Below are positions 18,062-27,675 of a stretch of DNA of 64,000 bases, one piece after another. Below the pieces are notes generated by a model. That model made no database searches. It saw only the letters and a list, made by a program, of their open reading frames with translations, and had not been told where the DNA came from. Position 1 is the stretch's first letter; each line of letters starts with the position of its first letter. A program made the translations under genes and the position numbers. The DNA comes from Marinobacter denitrificans (GTDB lineage: Bacteria; Pseudomonadota; Gammaproteobacteria; Pseudomonadales; Oleiphilaceae): assembly GCF_008795955.1 (NCBI RefSeq), contig NZ_VMHN01000002.1:124001-188000 (forward strand). Direction: 5' to 3'.

Positions 18062-19084
18062 ATGAGTTCTCAGTTGCAACTGCTATTCGGAACGACTGTT
18101 TTACTGATTGTAATGGTAGATGTGGCGTGGACCACTCTTACAACACAAGGTAGCGGACCAATTACCCGGCTGGTGACAGCCGGGGTCAGGTTTGCCTCCG
18201 CACAGGTTTATGCCCTTTCCGGAAGTAGGCCTCTGTTGGCTGTCGCGGGACCCTCAGCCATTGTTGCCATCGGAGGCGTTTGGCTTTTGTGCTTGTGGGG
18301 TGGATGGTTACTCGTGTTCTCTGCCTTCCCCGCAGGGATTGTGAATGCGCAAAGTGAAGCACCCGCCAACTTTGCGGAGCGTGTTTACTTCGTCGGTTTT
18401 ACATTGTCCACATTGGGTGTGGGCGATTTCAAACCTCAATTGGAGGCTACCCGCATTTTGACCGCGCTTGCGGCTTTTAACGGCCTGGTGCTGGTCACAC
18501 TGCTTATCACTTATGCCGTACCCCTGGTGCAGGGGGCTGTGACACGAAGAAAACTGGCGTTTTCGATTTCACTACTGGGCAGTTGCCCGCAGGAAATGGT
18601 GTTGAGAGCGTGGGACACCAGAAAGAGCCAGGGCTTTGAAAATGCACTCGAACAGGTTTCCGCAGACCTGATCGAGTGTTCTGAGCAGCGTCTGGCTTAC
18701 CCCCTGCTTGACCTGTTCTATTCAAGGCACCTGCGGTTTTCACTCGGTGTTCAGCTGGGCCGACTGGACGAAGCGCTTAGCCTTTTGACACAAGGTTTAC
18801 AGCCCAACTATCAATGGCATTCGTTTGCCGTTCAGAATATTCGCGAGGTTATATCCCAATACCTTTACAGAGTCGAAAGAAAACATACTGCGGCCCGGCT
18901 GGAGGCACCTCCAATACCTGCTGTTGGTTTACTCAAGGCGAAGTTTCTGCCGGTTGTAGATAATCAGGAAGAGGCTTTCCTCGAATTGAAAGACCGGCGG
19001 CTTCGTTTGCACAATCTGATCCGTGCAGAGGGGTGGGACTGGTCGGTGGTTGAACGCGAAGCCCTGGCAGGCGCTAGTAGTTAA
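18062..19084 (+). CDS. pore-loop ion channel family protein
   Basis: 340 residues. Three hydrophobic segments (about 5-25, 62-90, 135-160) with a pore helix and filter-like sequence FTLSTLGVGDFKP between the last two, resembling the Ion_trans_2 potassium channel signature with GVGD in place of GYGD. The C-terminal 175 residues are soluble and lack a recognisable RCK domain. Potassium conduction is inference; the filter change could alter selectivity. GGGAGG lies upstream of the ATG. Confidence 0.78.
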   Translation: MSSQLQLLFGTTVLLIVMVDVAWTTLTTQGSGPITRLVTAGVRFASAQVYALSGSRPLLAVAGPSAIVAIGGVWLLCLWGGWLLVFSAFPAGIVNAQSEAPANFAERVYFVGFTLSTLGVGDFKPQLEATRILTALAAFNGLVLVTLLITYAVPLVQGAVTRRKLAFSISLLGSCPQEMVLRAWDTRKSQGFENALEQVSADLIECSEQRLAYPLLDLFYSRHLRFSLGVQLGRLDEALSLLTQGLQPNYQWHSFAVQNIREVISQYLYRVERKHTAARLEAPPIPAVGLLKAKFLPVVDNQEEAFLELKDRRLRLHNLIRAEGWDWSVVEREALAGASS

Positions 19085-19103
19085 CGCCTGCCAGAGAGGA
19101 TTG

Positions 19104-19538
19104 CTACATTTCGGCTTTGTCAGGGTCCATGCCCGTACGTGATTTGTTACCGCTTTTTAGTTCCTCTTCGGTAAGCGCGCCATCATTGTCGCTATCGTAC
19201 CGTTCGAGCATTTGCTCGCCCTGATCAGTATCGCGACTTTGCGCATTGCCTGCAGCAGTGCTGCCATAACGGTTCAGTTCATCTTCATCCAGTTTGCCGT
19301 CGCCATTGCGGTCCAGCTCATCGAAACTGAGGCCTTTGGGTGAATTGCCAGAGGTGATTTCTCCGGACGTTGTGGACCGCTGGTTGGGGGCTTCAGTACC
19401 AGCGTTGCTCGGCTCGGAACGCTGCTGACCAGTGGTTTGCGGGCTGTCCTGCGCACTGCTCGAGGTGCCTGCTGCCATTACAGGTGAGGCTATCAGGGCG
19501 CCGCAGATGACGGTGGAAAAAAGTGCTGTTTTGATCAT
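19104..19538 (-). CDS. periplasmic EF-hand protein
   Basis: 144 residues from the ATG at 19538 (GGAGG upstream; a longer frame to 19607 lacks a RBS). A signal peptide ends near PVMAAGT. The mature protein is Ser/Gln-rich, then carries two canonical EF-hand loops, DRNGDGKLDEDE and DSDNDGALTEEE, each with the acidic residues for Ca2+ binding. Probably a calcium-binding periplasmic protein; partner unknown. Convergent with the channel gene. Confidence 0.85.
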   Translation of the reverse strand: MIKTALFSTVICGALIASPVMAAGTSSSAQDSPQTTGQQRSEPSNAGTEAPNQRSTTSGEITSGNSPKGLSFDELDRNGDGKLDEDELNRYGSTAAGNAQSRDTDQGEQMLERYDSDNDGALTEEELKSGNKSRTGMDPDKAEM

Positions 19539-19902
19539 GGTTGGCCTCCAACTATATAGAGTAGGGTCGTACGCCGGAGAATCCACCGGCACTATACGTA
19601 GCAGCAACCGTCATGCCAACGCGGCGCTACCATCCGGCTCGGGTCGGGCCAACACGCCTCGGAGCGGCACTATGACGCTGTTCGGGCGCCGAAAGCTCCT
19701 CCTGCCAGGACGGTCAGAGGCCATAGAGGAGCTTATGCTTGAGTGTCAGTTTTGCATTTCACTCCCTTTTTTACCGGAAAAAATTTCATATTCTGATGCG
19801 CTCCGCAGCTTTTCGCCGTTTGCATCGAAGTTGGAAGCGCGGCGAAGAGGTCGCAATTCGCCGGGTTACGCTCTGTGAGCTGGATTCTCTGAGCCGACAG
19901 AC
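19539..19902. other. intergenic region without clear gene
   Basis: 364 bp between the start of the EF-hand gene and the end of the glucose dehydrogenase gene. Small open frames have no RBS or recognisable product. A T-run followed by ACCGGAAAAAATTTC (about 19772-19788) resembles short AT-rich motifs in four other intergenic regions. It should contain the EF-hand promoter; I cannot fix its position. Confidence 0.4.
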
Positions 19903-22236
19903 CTACTTGAGCTTATACGCGAGTACGTAGTCACCTATTTTCGTGCCAATGGACCCATGCCCGCCGGCAACCTGAACGACCATTTGCTCACCTTTACTAT
20001 TGAGGTAGGTCATTGGCGTGGCTTGACCGCCTGCCGGCAGTCGTGCCCGCCAGAGTTCCTCGCCGTCTGTCAGATTGTAGGCGCGCAAATAGTTGTCTAC
20101 CGTTGCCGCCAGAAAGACCACACCGCCCCGGGTTATGACTGGGCCGCCAATGCCGGGAACCCCGAGCTTTAGCGGAATCGGGATCGGGGCCATGTCCTCT
20201 ATTGTGCCGTTTTTATGTTTCCACGCGATTTCCCCTGTGCGCAGATCCGCACCTGCAACATAGCCCCAGGGAGGGCGCTGGCAGGGTATGTCGAGAACCG
20301 ACATCAGTGGCTGCAGCTCCACTGCGTAGGAGGCCCCGGCGTTTTCATTCAGCCCCTGCTCCCCGCTGTTGGTGGCTTCCTCTTGTACTTCTTCATCCTT
20401 GGCAACCAGACGGGACGTAAACGCCATATAGAGTGGCATGCCGAACATCACCTGTCGTTCAGGGTCCACCGCAATGCCTCCCCAGTTGAACACTCCGAAA
20501 TTACCAGGGTACACGATGCTGCCCTGGACCGAGGGTGGGGTGTATTGACCTTCATACCGCAACGACTGGAATTCAATCCGGCAGAGCATCTGGTCGATGG
20601 GGCTGGCCCCCCACATATCCGATTCCTTGAGTTTCGGTGGGCGGAAACTCAGGCCGGAGACCGGTTGGGTGGGTGCCGCATAGTCCCCTTTAACGGTTCC
20701 CTGGGGCGCCTCTTTCTCGGTGATGGGAATCAGGGGGTCGCCATTCTGCCGGTTCAGTACGTAGACATCGCCCTGTTTCGTGGGCACCACCAGGCCAGGT
20801 TTGATGCCGTCCTCCGTTTGTATGTCCACCAGGCTGGGTTGGGCGGGCGTATCCATGTCCCACAGATCGTGGTGAACAAACTGCTGGACCCACTGCACTT
20901 CGCCGGTTTCCAGGCTAAGCGCAACTACTGACGAAGAATAGGTTTCTTCTTCGGGCGTACGGTACATTCCCAGCTGGTCGGGCGTTCGGTTGCCCATGGG
21001 GAAATACACCATTCCGAGCTCTTCATCGGCACTGGCCACCGCCCAACTGTTAGGTGAACTGGTCGAGTAGGTTTCCTCCTCGTTGATGGGCTGTGTCTGT
21101 TCCGGGTTGGCGGGGTCCCAGTTCCAGACAAGTTCCCCCGTTTTAACCTCATAGGCCCGAATAACGCCCGAGGGTGAATTGATGTCGTAGTTGTCATTAA
21201 CCGCTCCGGCTACTACCACAACGCCATTTGCAACAACCGGGGGCGAGGTAGAGTAGTAAAAGCCGTCCTGGCGGTGTGGCATGTTGTGCATCAGGTCCAA
21301 CTCGCCGTCGTCCGCAAAGTTACTGCAACGGGCCCCGGTTGAGGGATCCAGTGCCAGCAGCCTCGCATCGGAGGTGGGGAGAAAGAGTTGCGCGTCACAT
21401 TCAACACTGTCCTGGCTTTCAGCGGGAGCGTTTACCGTTTCAACCACTGACAGATCGTCCTGCTCTGGAGGAAGGTAGGATACCCCCCGACACGTCTGAT
21501 GCTGGCGCTGGCTCTCCGGGGGAACCCGGGCCTCGTAAACCCAGCGTTCTTCGCCTGTGTCTGCATCAAGAGCGACCAGCCAGTTGTGCGGCGTACAAAG
21601 GTACAGTGTATTACCCACCTTGAGCGGTGTTGCCTCATAGGTTGTTTCGACAACATCGTCGGGGCCTTTACGGTCGCCCGTTTGATATTCCCAGGCCAGC
21701 TCCAGCTGATCGACATTTCCGGGCGTGATCTGCTCAAGAGGTGAGTAGCGCTGGCCAAGGTTACTCCTGCCATAACTCAGCCAGTCTCCCTCGGGGACCT
21801 CTCCCAGGCGTGGGTTGGTGATGGCTGATTCAGTGGGGAGTTCGCCTCTAATCCGGTGAGCATCATAAAAAATGCTTGCCACCGTAAACAGGCCGACGCC
21901 AACCCAGACCACCGCCAGGGTGCCGGCTCCCCAGCGCGGATTACCGGAGCCGGGAAACAAAAGCGGTATGGCCAGTAACAGTAGCACGCCAAGGCGTGAG
22001 GCCAGGGGCCACCAGTCAAACCCCGCTTCCCAGAAAGCCCATATAGAGGTTAATAAAAGGAATAAAGCGTAGAGCAGTTGTGCGGCCGGGCGCCGGGGCC
22101 TGATAAGCACTGCAACAACCACCATGGTGGCCCCAGCCAGCAGATAATACCAACTGCCCCCCAGAAGGACGAGCTGGATGCCGCCCACTAACATACTGAG
22201 CCCGAGAAGGATAAAAAGAATCGTCCATAAGATCAT
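19903..22236 (-). CDS. gcd: membrane-bound PQQ-dependent glucose dehydrogenase
   Basis: 777 residues, close to the usual 790-800. Five N-terminal membrane helices (to about residue 135) are followed by a quinoprotein beta-propeller: DWLSYGRSNLGQRYSPLEQI, TPLKVGNTLYLCTPHNWLVALD, and the C-terminal WGYVAGADLRTGEIAW. It oxidises glucose to gluconolactone in the periplasm and passes electrons to ubiquinone. PQQ synthesis genes are not in the window. AGGAG precedes the ATG at 22236. Confidence 0.94.
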   Translation of the reverse strand: MILWTILFILLGLSMLVGGIQLVLLGGSWYYLLAGATMVVVAVLIRPRRPAAQLLYALFLLLTSIWAFWEAGFDWWPLASRLGVLLLLAIPLLFPGSGNPRWGAGTLAVVWVGVGLFTVASIFYDAHRIRGELPTESAITNPRLGEVPEGDWLSYGRSNLGQRYSPLEQITPGNVDQLELAWEYQTGDRKGPDDVVETTYEATPLKVGNTLYLCTPHNWLVALDADTGEERWVYEARVPPESQRQHQTCRGVSYLPPEQDDLSVVETVNAPAESQDSVECDAQLFLPTSDARLLALDPSTGARCSNFADDGELDLMHNMPHRQDGFYYSTSPPVVANGVVVVAGAVNDNYDINSPSGVIRAYEVKTGELVWNWDPANPEQTQPINEEETYSTSSPNSWAVASADEELGMVYFPMGNRTPDQLGMYRTPEEETYSSSVVALSLETGEVQWVQQFVHHDLWDMDTPAQPSLVDIQTEDGIKPGLVVPTKQGDVYVLNRQNGDPLIPITEKEAPQGTVKGDYAAPTQPVSGLSFRPPKLKESDMWGASPIDQMLCRIEFQSLRYEGQYTPPSVQGSIVYPGNFGVFNWGGIAVDPERQVMFGMPLYMAFTSRLVAKDEEVQEEATNSGEQGLNENAGASYAVELQPLMSVLDIPCQRPPWGYVAGADLRTGEIAWKHKNGTIEDMAPIPIPLKLGVPGIGGPVITRGGVVFLAATVDNYLRAYNLTDGEELWRARLPAGGQATPMTYLNSKGEQMVVQVAGGHGSIGTKIGDYVLAYKLK

Positions 22237-22415
22237 GTTTTGGCTCCTGTTGTTATGGTTTTAATCGGCCAGGTTCCAGCCAGTGCCGACAGCAGAAAAT
22301 ATCCACAGCAGTTCCCGGGCCATACCAGCTCCAGCGGTTCTTCCCCTTCGGCAGGGGGCGACGGTTTCTCTCAGGTAGGACCTGCTCATACGCTCTGGAG
22401 CCTCCTGTCGTGCTG

Positions 22416-23843
22416 TTACCGGTTGCTTGGCCGGCCGAAATACAGCAGCCCGGATCCCATCCCTACCGCGACCAGTGCCAGCATGACTCCAAACAAGGGC
22501 CATGGGCCAAAGTTGTAGATAACAGGCAGGGAAATTCCGGTGATCAGGCCGCCACCGAAAAAGGGTTCGAACGCCAGTTGCTTGTAGCCAAACGCTTCGT
22601 AGGCCGGTGTTCTGGCGTTGGGGTCTGCAATCTTCATCAGGATGAGCCCGGTTGCGGTTACGCCCATGGACTGGCCGAAGTCACCAATGCCGCGTTCAAA
22701 CCAGTAGTCCGGGATTACCCGGGGGGCCAGCCAGAGGAACAGGCAAACATTCCACGCTATGCCAGCAGCACCAAGCACCAGAAAGGGGATGAGATTCGAA
22801 GCTATAACGGTGAGTGAAAGACTGGCAATGGCCGCTGCAATCAACACATCAAGGGCAAAACCCTGAATACGGAGCATTGTCTCGCGGTCCAGGAGCTCGT
22901 TTCGGTCGATGCGTGAAAACACCTGCTGCACGATCAGGCCGCCGATCATTGCGAGAGGGAACAGGGGCATAGCGCCCAGCAGTTCAATTCCGTCTTCTCC
23001 ACGTCCCCAGGTCTGAGCCTCAATCCACGCCAGCGCTTCGTAGATACCAAGCCCGATCAGAATGGCCATGGCGATGAGTGAAAAGTGCAGGGTGAGGGGC
23101 TCAATGGACTCTGCACGCACCGTCATCTCACCCGTTGCCACGGGCCGGTCATCCTTGTGAACCAGTCCGCGTTGTTGGCTGAGGGGGATCTCTCCGACAT
23201 CCTTGTCGAGGACAGCGCTCTTGCCATTGCGGACGCCCCAGTTGACAAGGATTATGCCGACGATTATCCCCGACATGATACCCACGGTGGCCATTCCAAC
23301 TGCAAGGTCCGCGCCTTCAGGAAAATCCAGGTCCTCAAACACCTCCTGAAGGCCCGCAGCCGTTCCATGGCCGCCTTCGAACCCGATTTCGATCAGGGCA
23401 CCTGCCATCAGTGGCAGACCGAAGAACGGTGCCAGAATCAGGGCGGCAATCAGGATCCCGATAACGTACTGCCCGGCACCAAGGGTCACCCCGAAAGCCA
23501 GTTGGGGGCCCGCGAGGTGCCAGATCCGTTTCCATCGGGGCAGAGGGACACCCATCAGCAGGGTGGCGAAAACTACATTGATCAGCAGTCCCGGAAGGTC
23601 GCTCCACAGGCTCAGTATGGATTCTGGTATTGCACCTTCAGCCAGGGGGGTCTCTGGCCCGAAAAGTGTTCTGGACAGGGCGCCGAGCACACCGGGCCCC
23701 AGAATCAGGCCAACCGCGCCGGCCAGTATGGACGCAGGCAGGAAGAGTTTCTGGGCCGGGCGCCAATGCATTCGTAGCCACTTGCCAGCGGCAAGCAGTA
23801 CGGCAAGCACCAACAGGGCAAAACCGACCTGATCTGCAGTCAT
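22416..23843 (-). CDS. GltS-type sodium:glutamate symporter family protein
   Basis: 475 residues and about twelve membrane helices. The family signature GFEGGHGTAAGL is present around residue 150, as in GltS. It is longer than E. coli GltS (401) mainly through a hydrophilic central loop (about 220-250). Sodium-coupled glutamate uptake is the family function; the substrate here is not proven. Start supported by GAGGGAGA upstream. Confidence 0.85.
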   Translation of the reverse strand: MTADQVGFALLVLAVLLAAGKWLRMHWRPAQKLFLPASILAGAVGLILGPGVLGALSRTLFGPETPLAEGAIPESILSLWSDLPGLLINVVFATLLMGVPLPRWKRIWHLAGPQLAFGVTLGAGQYVIGILIAALILAPFFGLPLMAGALIEIGFEGGHGTAAGLQEVFEDLDFPEGADLAVGMATVGIMSGIIVGIILVNWGVRNGKSAVLDKDVGEIPLSQQRGLVHKDDRPVATGEMTVRAESIEPLTLHFSLIAMAILIGLGIYEALAWIEAQTWGRGEDGIELLGAMPLFPLAMIGGLIVQQVFSRIDRNELLDRETMLRIQGFALDVLIAAAIASLSLTVIASNLIPFLVLGAAGIAWNVCLFLWLAPRVIPDYWFERGIGDFGQSMGVTATGLILMKIADPNARTPAYEAFGYKQLAFEPFFGGGLITGISLPVIYNFGPWPLFGVMLALVAVGMGSGLLYFGRPSNR

Positions 23844-23880
23844 CGCTTCATCTCCCTCTGAAGTGATCTATTGCGGGCGG

Positions 23881-24849
23881 TCAGCCCCTGCGCTCAAGGT
23901 AATGCACGCTGAAGTTCTCACCGCGATCGGTCCAGAACGCACGGCTGACGAAACCACAGCGTCGCGCCAGGGCCTGAAATCCGTCAATGGAATACTTGTA
24001 GGAATTTTCGGTGTGCAGGCTCTCGCCTTCCTGGAAGCGGAAAGTTTCACCGGCCACCGTTATTACCTGGGCCATGGTGCTGACCAGATGCATCTCAATG
24101 CGGTGGTGCTCGCTGTTGAAGACTGCACGATGAACGAAGCGTTCCGGGTCCAGATAGGCCCCCAGCTCCCTTTCCAGATGCCTGAGCAGGTTAAGATTAA
24201 ATTCAGCCGTTATCCCGGCCGCATCATTGTAGGCAGCCTCCAGCGTGGCTGTGTCCTTGATCAGGTCCACGCCGATCAGCAAGCCGCTTCCCTCCGGCAG
24301 AGTGGCATGCAGGCCTGCGAGAAAATCTTCGGCCTCGGTGGGAGAAAAATTGCCAATACTGGAGCCCGGGAAAAAGCCTACCAGAGGGCCTTCGGTCAGC
24401 CCTTCCGGCAATGTTATACGTTGGCAGAAGTCTGCGCAGGCAGCGTGAACTTCAAGCCAGGGGTAATCGGCCGCCAGCTTTGCTGTACTCTCGAGAAGAA
24501 AGTCCCGTGAAATATCGATGCCCAGGTAGCTGCTTATCTCCATGTGCTCCAGCAACAGGCGAACTTTCCGGCTTGCGCCACTGCCGATTTCAACCAGCGT
24601 GGCATTTTTTCCGGCCAGTTCCTCAATTTCATCCATAGCCGTTGCCAGAATGGCCTCTTCCGAACGCGTCAGGTAGTACTCGGGCTGCTGGCATATCTGC
24701 TCGAACAACTCGGAGCCCCGCTGGTCGTAAAAGTATTTTGGCGAGCAGTATTTTTGCGGAGCCCGCAGGCCCGCCAGTACTTCCTCGCGCATGGTAAGGG
24801 AGCTGGATGTTGCAGGCTGATGGTCGTAAAAGCGTACGGCGGTCGTCAT
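23881..24849 (-). CDS. egtD: L-histidine N-alpha-methyltransferase
   Basis: 322 residues, the EgtD length. SAM-binding VEIGSGASRK, the LGIDIS stretch and FFPGSSIGNFSP are all typical. It trimethylates histidine to hercynine, the first step of ergothioneine synthesis. The start is 2 bp after the egtB stop, so the two are co-translated. No egtA, egtC or egtE is adjacent. Confidence 0.93.
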   Translation of the reverse strand: MTTAVRFYDHQPATSSSLTMREEVLAGLRAPQKYCSPKYFYDQRGSELFEQICQQPEYYLTRSEEAILATAMDEIEELAGKNATLVEIGSGASRKVRLLLEHMEISSYLGIDISRDFLLESTAKLAADYPWLEVHAACADFCQRITLPEGLTEGPLVGFFPGSSIGNFSPTEAEDFLAGLHATLPEGSGLLIGVDLIKDTATLEAAYNDAAGITAEFNLNLLRHLERELGAYLDPERFVHRAVFNSEHHRIEMHLVSTMAQVITVAGETFRFQEGESLHTENSYKYSIDGFQALARRCGFVSRAFWTDRGENFSVHYLERRG

Positions 24850-24851
24850 AT

Positions 24852-26177
24852 TCAGTCCTCCTTGGCCAAACGAAATCCGGAAAATGCCCAGCGGGCATGG
24901 GGTGGAAAAAAGTTGCGGTAGGTCGGGCGAATATGGGATTCAGGGGTCGCGCAGCAACCGCCCCGTAATACCATCTGCCCGGACATGAACTTGCCGTTGT
25001 ACTCGCCGAGGCTTCCCGGCAGCGCCTTGAACCCGGGATAGGGCCGGTAAGCGCTGCCTGTCCATTCCCAGACATCCCCGAACATCTGTGATGGATGGTC
25101 CGCAACGGTGTGTTCCGGCGCGGGTTGAAATCTGTGTTTTTCCTGGAAATTTCCGCCGATGGGAACAGACTGGGCCGCCACTTCCCACTCAGCTTCCGTT
25201 GGAAGCCGGGCGCCCGCCCATGTGGCATAGGCATCGGCTTCGTAAAAACTGACGTGGCACACGGGAGCGCCGGGATTTACCCGTTGCCGGCCGGATAGAG
25301 TCCGGTAGTACCAACCCTCGTCGGACTCTTCCCAATAAAGCGGAGCTTTCCAGCCAGCTTGCCTGACAAGATTCCAGCCGTCGGATAACCAGAGCTCGGG
25401 GCGTTCGTAACCTCCGTCATCCATGAAGTCCATGAATTCCCGGTTGCTGACCGGCCGACTGGCAAGCCAGAAAGGGGCCACGTATTCCCGGTGTTGCGGG
25501 TTTTCGTTATCAAATGCGAATGCGGAAGAAGCCGGATCATGGCCCACCGTTCTCAACCCGTCGGTGTAGCTGAACCAGTCGAGTGGGTCGGCGTCGAGAT
25601 ACTCCGCGGGGGCGAGGTCGCTGCGGTATACCGGGGCCAGCGGGTTCATGCCGAAAATATGCTTGATGTCCATCAGCAACAGTTCCTGGTGCTGCTGTTC
25701 ATGGTGTAGGCCCAACCTCAATCGCTGGAGTATCTCGCTTTGATCTTTACCCGTTTCCAGCATTCGGGATGATGAAAGAAGGTGCGCCATGGCCGAGTCC
25801 ACGTGGTGGCGGTAACTATAGATGTCCTCGACCGTGGGGCGGGAAAGCAAGCCCCGGGCAGGTCTGGGGTAGGGCGTGCTGTGGGTTTCGTAGTACGAAT
25901 TGAAAAGGTGATCATAGGCTGGGTGAAAGCATTTGTACCCTTTGGCAAACGGTTTCAGAACAAACGCTTCGAAAAACCACGTGACGTGTGCCAGATGCCA
26001 CTTGGGCGGGCTCACATCATCCATGGTCTGAACCACGTAATCTTCGGTCGCGAGGGGACGACATATCTCTTCTGTCACGTCACGGACCTTCCTGTACTCC
26101 TGCAGGTAAACCCGGGAAGGTTCGGAGGCCAGCGCCGTTTCATCGGGGCAGAGCGTGGCGGATTGGGATACAGACAT
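24852..26177 (-). CDS. egtB: ergothioneine sulfoxide synthase
   Basis: 441 residues from the ATG at 26177, chosen because AAGGAG lies 6 nt upstream; a TTG 18 bp earlier contains that RBS inside the coding sequence. The N-terminal DinB-like half has the iron-ligand pattern H (WHLAHVTWFFE) and HHEQQHQEL; the C-terminal FGE-sulfatase half has VCHVSFYEADAYATWAG, RLPTEAEWE, WEWTGSAY and the RGGCCATP/GFRLAKED ending. It joins hercynine to a thiol donor with O2. Whether it uses cysteine or gamma-glutamylcysteine cannot be decided by eye. Confidence 0.93.
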   Translation of the reverse strand: MSVSQSATLCPDETALASEPSRVYLQEYRKVRDVTEEICRPLATEDYVVQTMDDVSPPKWHLAHVTWFFEAFVLKPFAKGYKCFHPAYDHLFNSYYETHSTPYPRPARGLLSRPTVEDIYSYRHHVDSAMAHLLSSSRMLETGKDQSEILQRLRLGLHHEQQHQELLLMDIKHIFGMNPLAPVYRSDLAPAEYLDADPLDWFSYTDGLRTVGHDPASSAFAFDNENPQHREYVAPFWLASRPVSNREFMDFMDDGGYERPELWLSDGWNLVRQAGWKAPLYWEESDEGWYYRTLSGRQRVNPGAPVCHVSFYEADAYATWAGARLPTEAEWEVAAQSVPIGGNFQEKHRFQPAPEHTVADHPSQMFGDVWEWTGSAYRPYPGFKALPGSLGEYNGKFMSGQMVLRGGCCATPESHIRPTYRNFFPPHARWAFSGFRLAKED

Positions 26178-26937
26178 CACGGACTCCTTGTTCAATGATT
26201 ATCCCCGCGCAGGGGCCAGAACTTCCGGAAATTCTGTGTTGAAAACGGTGACTTCCCGTTACTGCTTTAAAGGGGCACCTTAAAAACTCAGTAAAAGGCG
26301 CTATAAATCACCGGTCAAGCTTAAATTATGGCAATGTTTTCCAGGTTTCGAACGAGGTACGGAATTCAGAGGGTTGCTGCGTTATACGGGTATCCATGCA
26401 ACTCGGGACCTTCACGGAGCTGGTCGGCCAGTAATGGGAGACCGAGAAGATATTGTCCTGTTTCGGGAACGTGGTCTATTTCTCTGAACACCCATACGAG
26501 ATCGTACTAGTTGCTCACGAATCCGCTCATTGGCAGACTCAGAGGTATGCCGCTCGACTCGTGTGGTCGTTGACGGTAGTTGCATTTGTATCTCCTTAAA
26601 TTCCCGCTTCCCGCTGGCACTGTAATCCCTGCAATGTTCGCGCCTGGTCCAGAGTCGGTATTTTTGCCTCCGATGCCTGCGTCTTCCGGAAAAATTTACC
26701 CGGGGCGAGTAAAAGTTGCCGGTGCTTGCCCGTTTTCAATTCGAGAGTAGGAGCATACTCGCTGGCTGGGGCCGCATTTGTCCGGGGCACGTATATTGCT
26801 GTGCCTAATTCCGAATGGCCGGGCCCGGCGCTGATTTGTCAACGTCGGTTCTATCGATCCGACGGCCACGCATCAAGAGCTGGGGTCGCCAACTCACTGT
26901 GAAGTAATCCGAATAAGGCGCAGTAGCTGGAAGAAGA
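26178..26937. other. long intergenic region with a gene remnant
   Basis: 760 bp between divergent egtB and the solute-binding lipoprotein gene. It holds a short minus-strand ORF with strong RBS that looks like a broken gene (26412-26585), a possible weak half-site AAATT-CTGT-GTTGA (26229-26242) upstream of egtB, and the motif CCGGAAAAATTTACCCGGGG (about 26693-26712). A further 64-codon minus frame (26596-26790) has no recognised relatives and I do not call it. Confidence 0.4.
26412..26585 (-). pseudogene. truncated remnant of a DUF2892-type membrane protein (probable)
   Basis: A 57-codon frame starts at an ATG with AAGGAG 6 nt upstream. Its first 25 residues (LPSTTTRVERHTSESANE, then RIREQ) resemble the N-terminus I associate with DUF2892 proteins of halophilic gammaproteobacteria (a TRVxRHTxxxVNxRI pattern), after which the reading becomes an implausible Arg/Ser-rich stretch and stops. 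In the neighbouring frame a protein-like reading (VFREIDHVPETGQYLLG and on) continues to a stop at 26366-26368. Together this suggests a decayed, frameshifted gene. The family match is from memory and unsure. Confidence 0.4.
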
Positions 26938-27675
26938 ATGGCCAACCGGGGGAAGTTGTCTATGTGGTCGAGCAAGGTTCTTATCTTGTTCACTCTATTT
27001 CTGCTGTTTTGTGTCAGCCTGCTTCATGGCTGTCGCTATCCGCAGGACGTTGAGGGTACAACTGACAAGGTCCGTAGCGGCGTGCTTGAGGTCGGTGTAA
27101 CAGAGAATCCGCCCTGGGTTGTTCGCACTAACGATGGCGCGGAAGGCCTTGAGCCGGAGATCATTCGTGGTCTCGCCGACCAGCTAAATGCCGAAGTTCG
27201 ATGGCACTGGGGCGCAGAAAGCCAGCTTCTGAGGGCGTTGGAACAACTGCAACTCGACCTCATCATCGGCGGTATTACCCAGAACAAATGGGTCAGTAAG
27301 GCGGCCGCCCCCACCAAACCGTATGTGAAAGTCAGGTCTACCGTCGGCTTTGCCGAAGGCCAGACGGTTCCCGATTCGCTTGAAGGCCTTACCGTGGGGG
27401 TACCGGCTATCAATCACCTGGCAAAACCGTTGGCGGATAAGGGCGCTGTGCCTGAAAAACGTGCTGAGTCTGAGCGACCTGCCGGAGCGTTCGCCGGCCC
27501 TGGCTGGTGGCTGAGAGCCCATGGCTATAACCCGGGCCCCTTCAAGCTGACGACGGACAAGCACGTCGTACTTTTACCAAAAGGCGAAAACGCCTGGATG
27601 ATGGTTGTTCAAAAACACCTGAACAGCCTCACCGGGGTTGAGCAGCGCCTCCAACAACTGGAGGCTCAGTTATGA
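26938..27675 (+). CDS. solute-binding (SBP_bac_3-like) lipoprotein
   Basis: 245 residues. A signal peptide ends in the lipobox LLHGC (Cys about 32), so it is probably membrane-tethered. GVLEVGVTENPPWVV, GLEPEIIRGLADQL and LDLIIGGITQNKWVS are the opening lobe of family-3 amino-acid-type binding proteins; the second lobe is short. Instead of an ABC transporter, it is followed with a 4-bp ATGA overlap by a CDF transporter, so the two are translationally coupled. No RBS is strong (GAAGAA). The ligand is unknown. Confidence 0.78.
   Translation: MANRGKLSMWSSKVLILFTLFLLFCVSLLHGCRYPQDVEGTTDKVRSGVLEVGVTENPPWVVRTNDGAEGLEPEIIRGLADQLNAEVRWHWGAESQLLRALEQLQLDLIIGGITQNKWVSKAAAPTKPYVKVRSTVGFAEGQTVPDSLEGLTVGVPAINHLAKPLADKGAVPEKRAESERPAGAFAGPGWWLRAHGYNPGPFKLTTDKHVVLLPKGENAWMMVVQKHLNSLTGVEQRLQQLEAQL

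Noticed and set aside
20215..20931. 238-codon plus frame over the glucose dehydrogenase gene
   Set aside because: Antisense to conserved quinoprotein sequence.
26596..26790. 64-codon minus frame in the egtB upstream gap
   Set aside because: No RBS and no recognised family.
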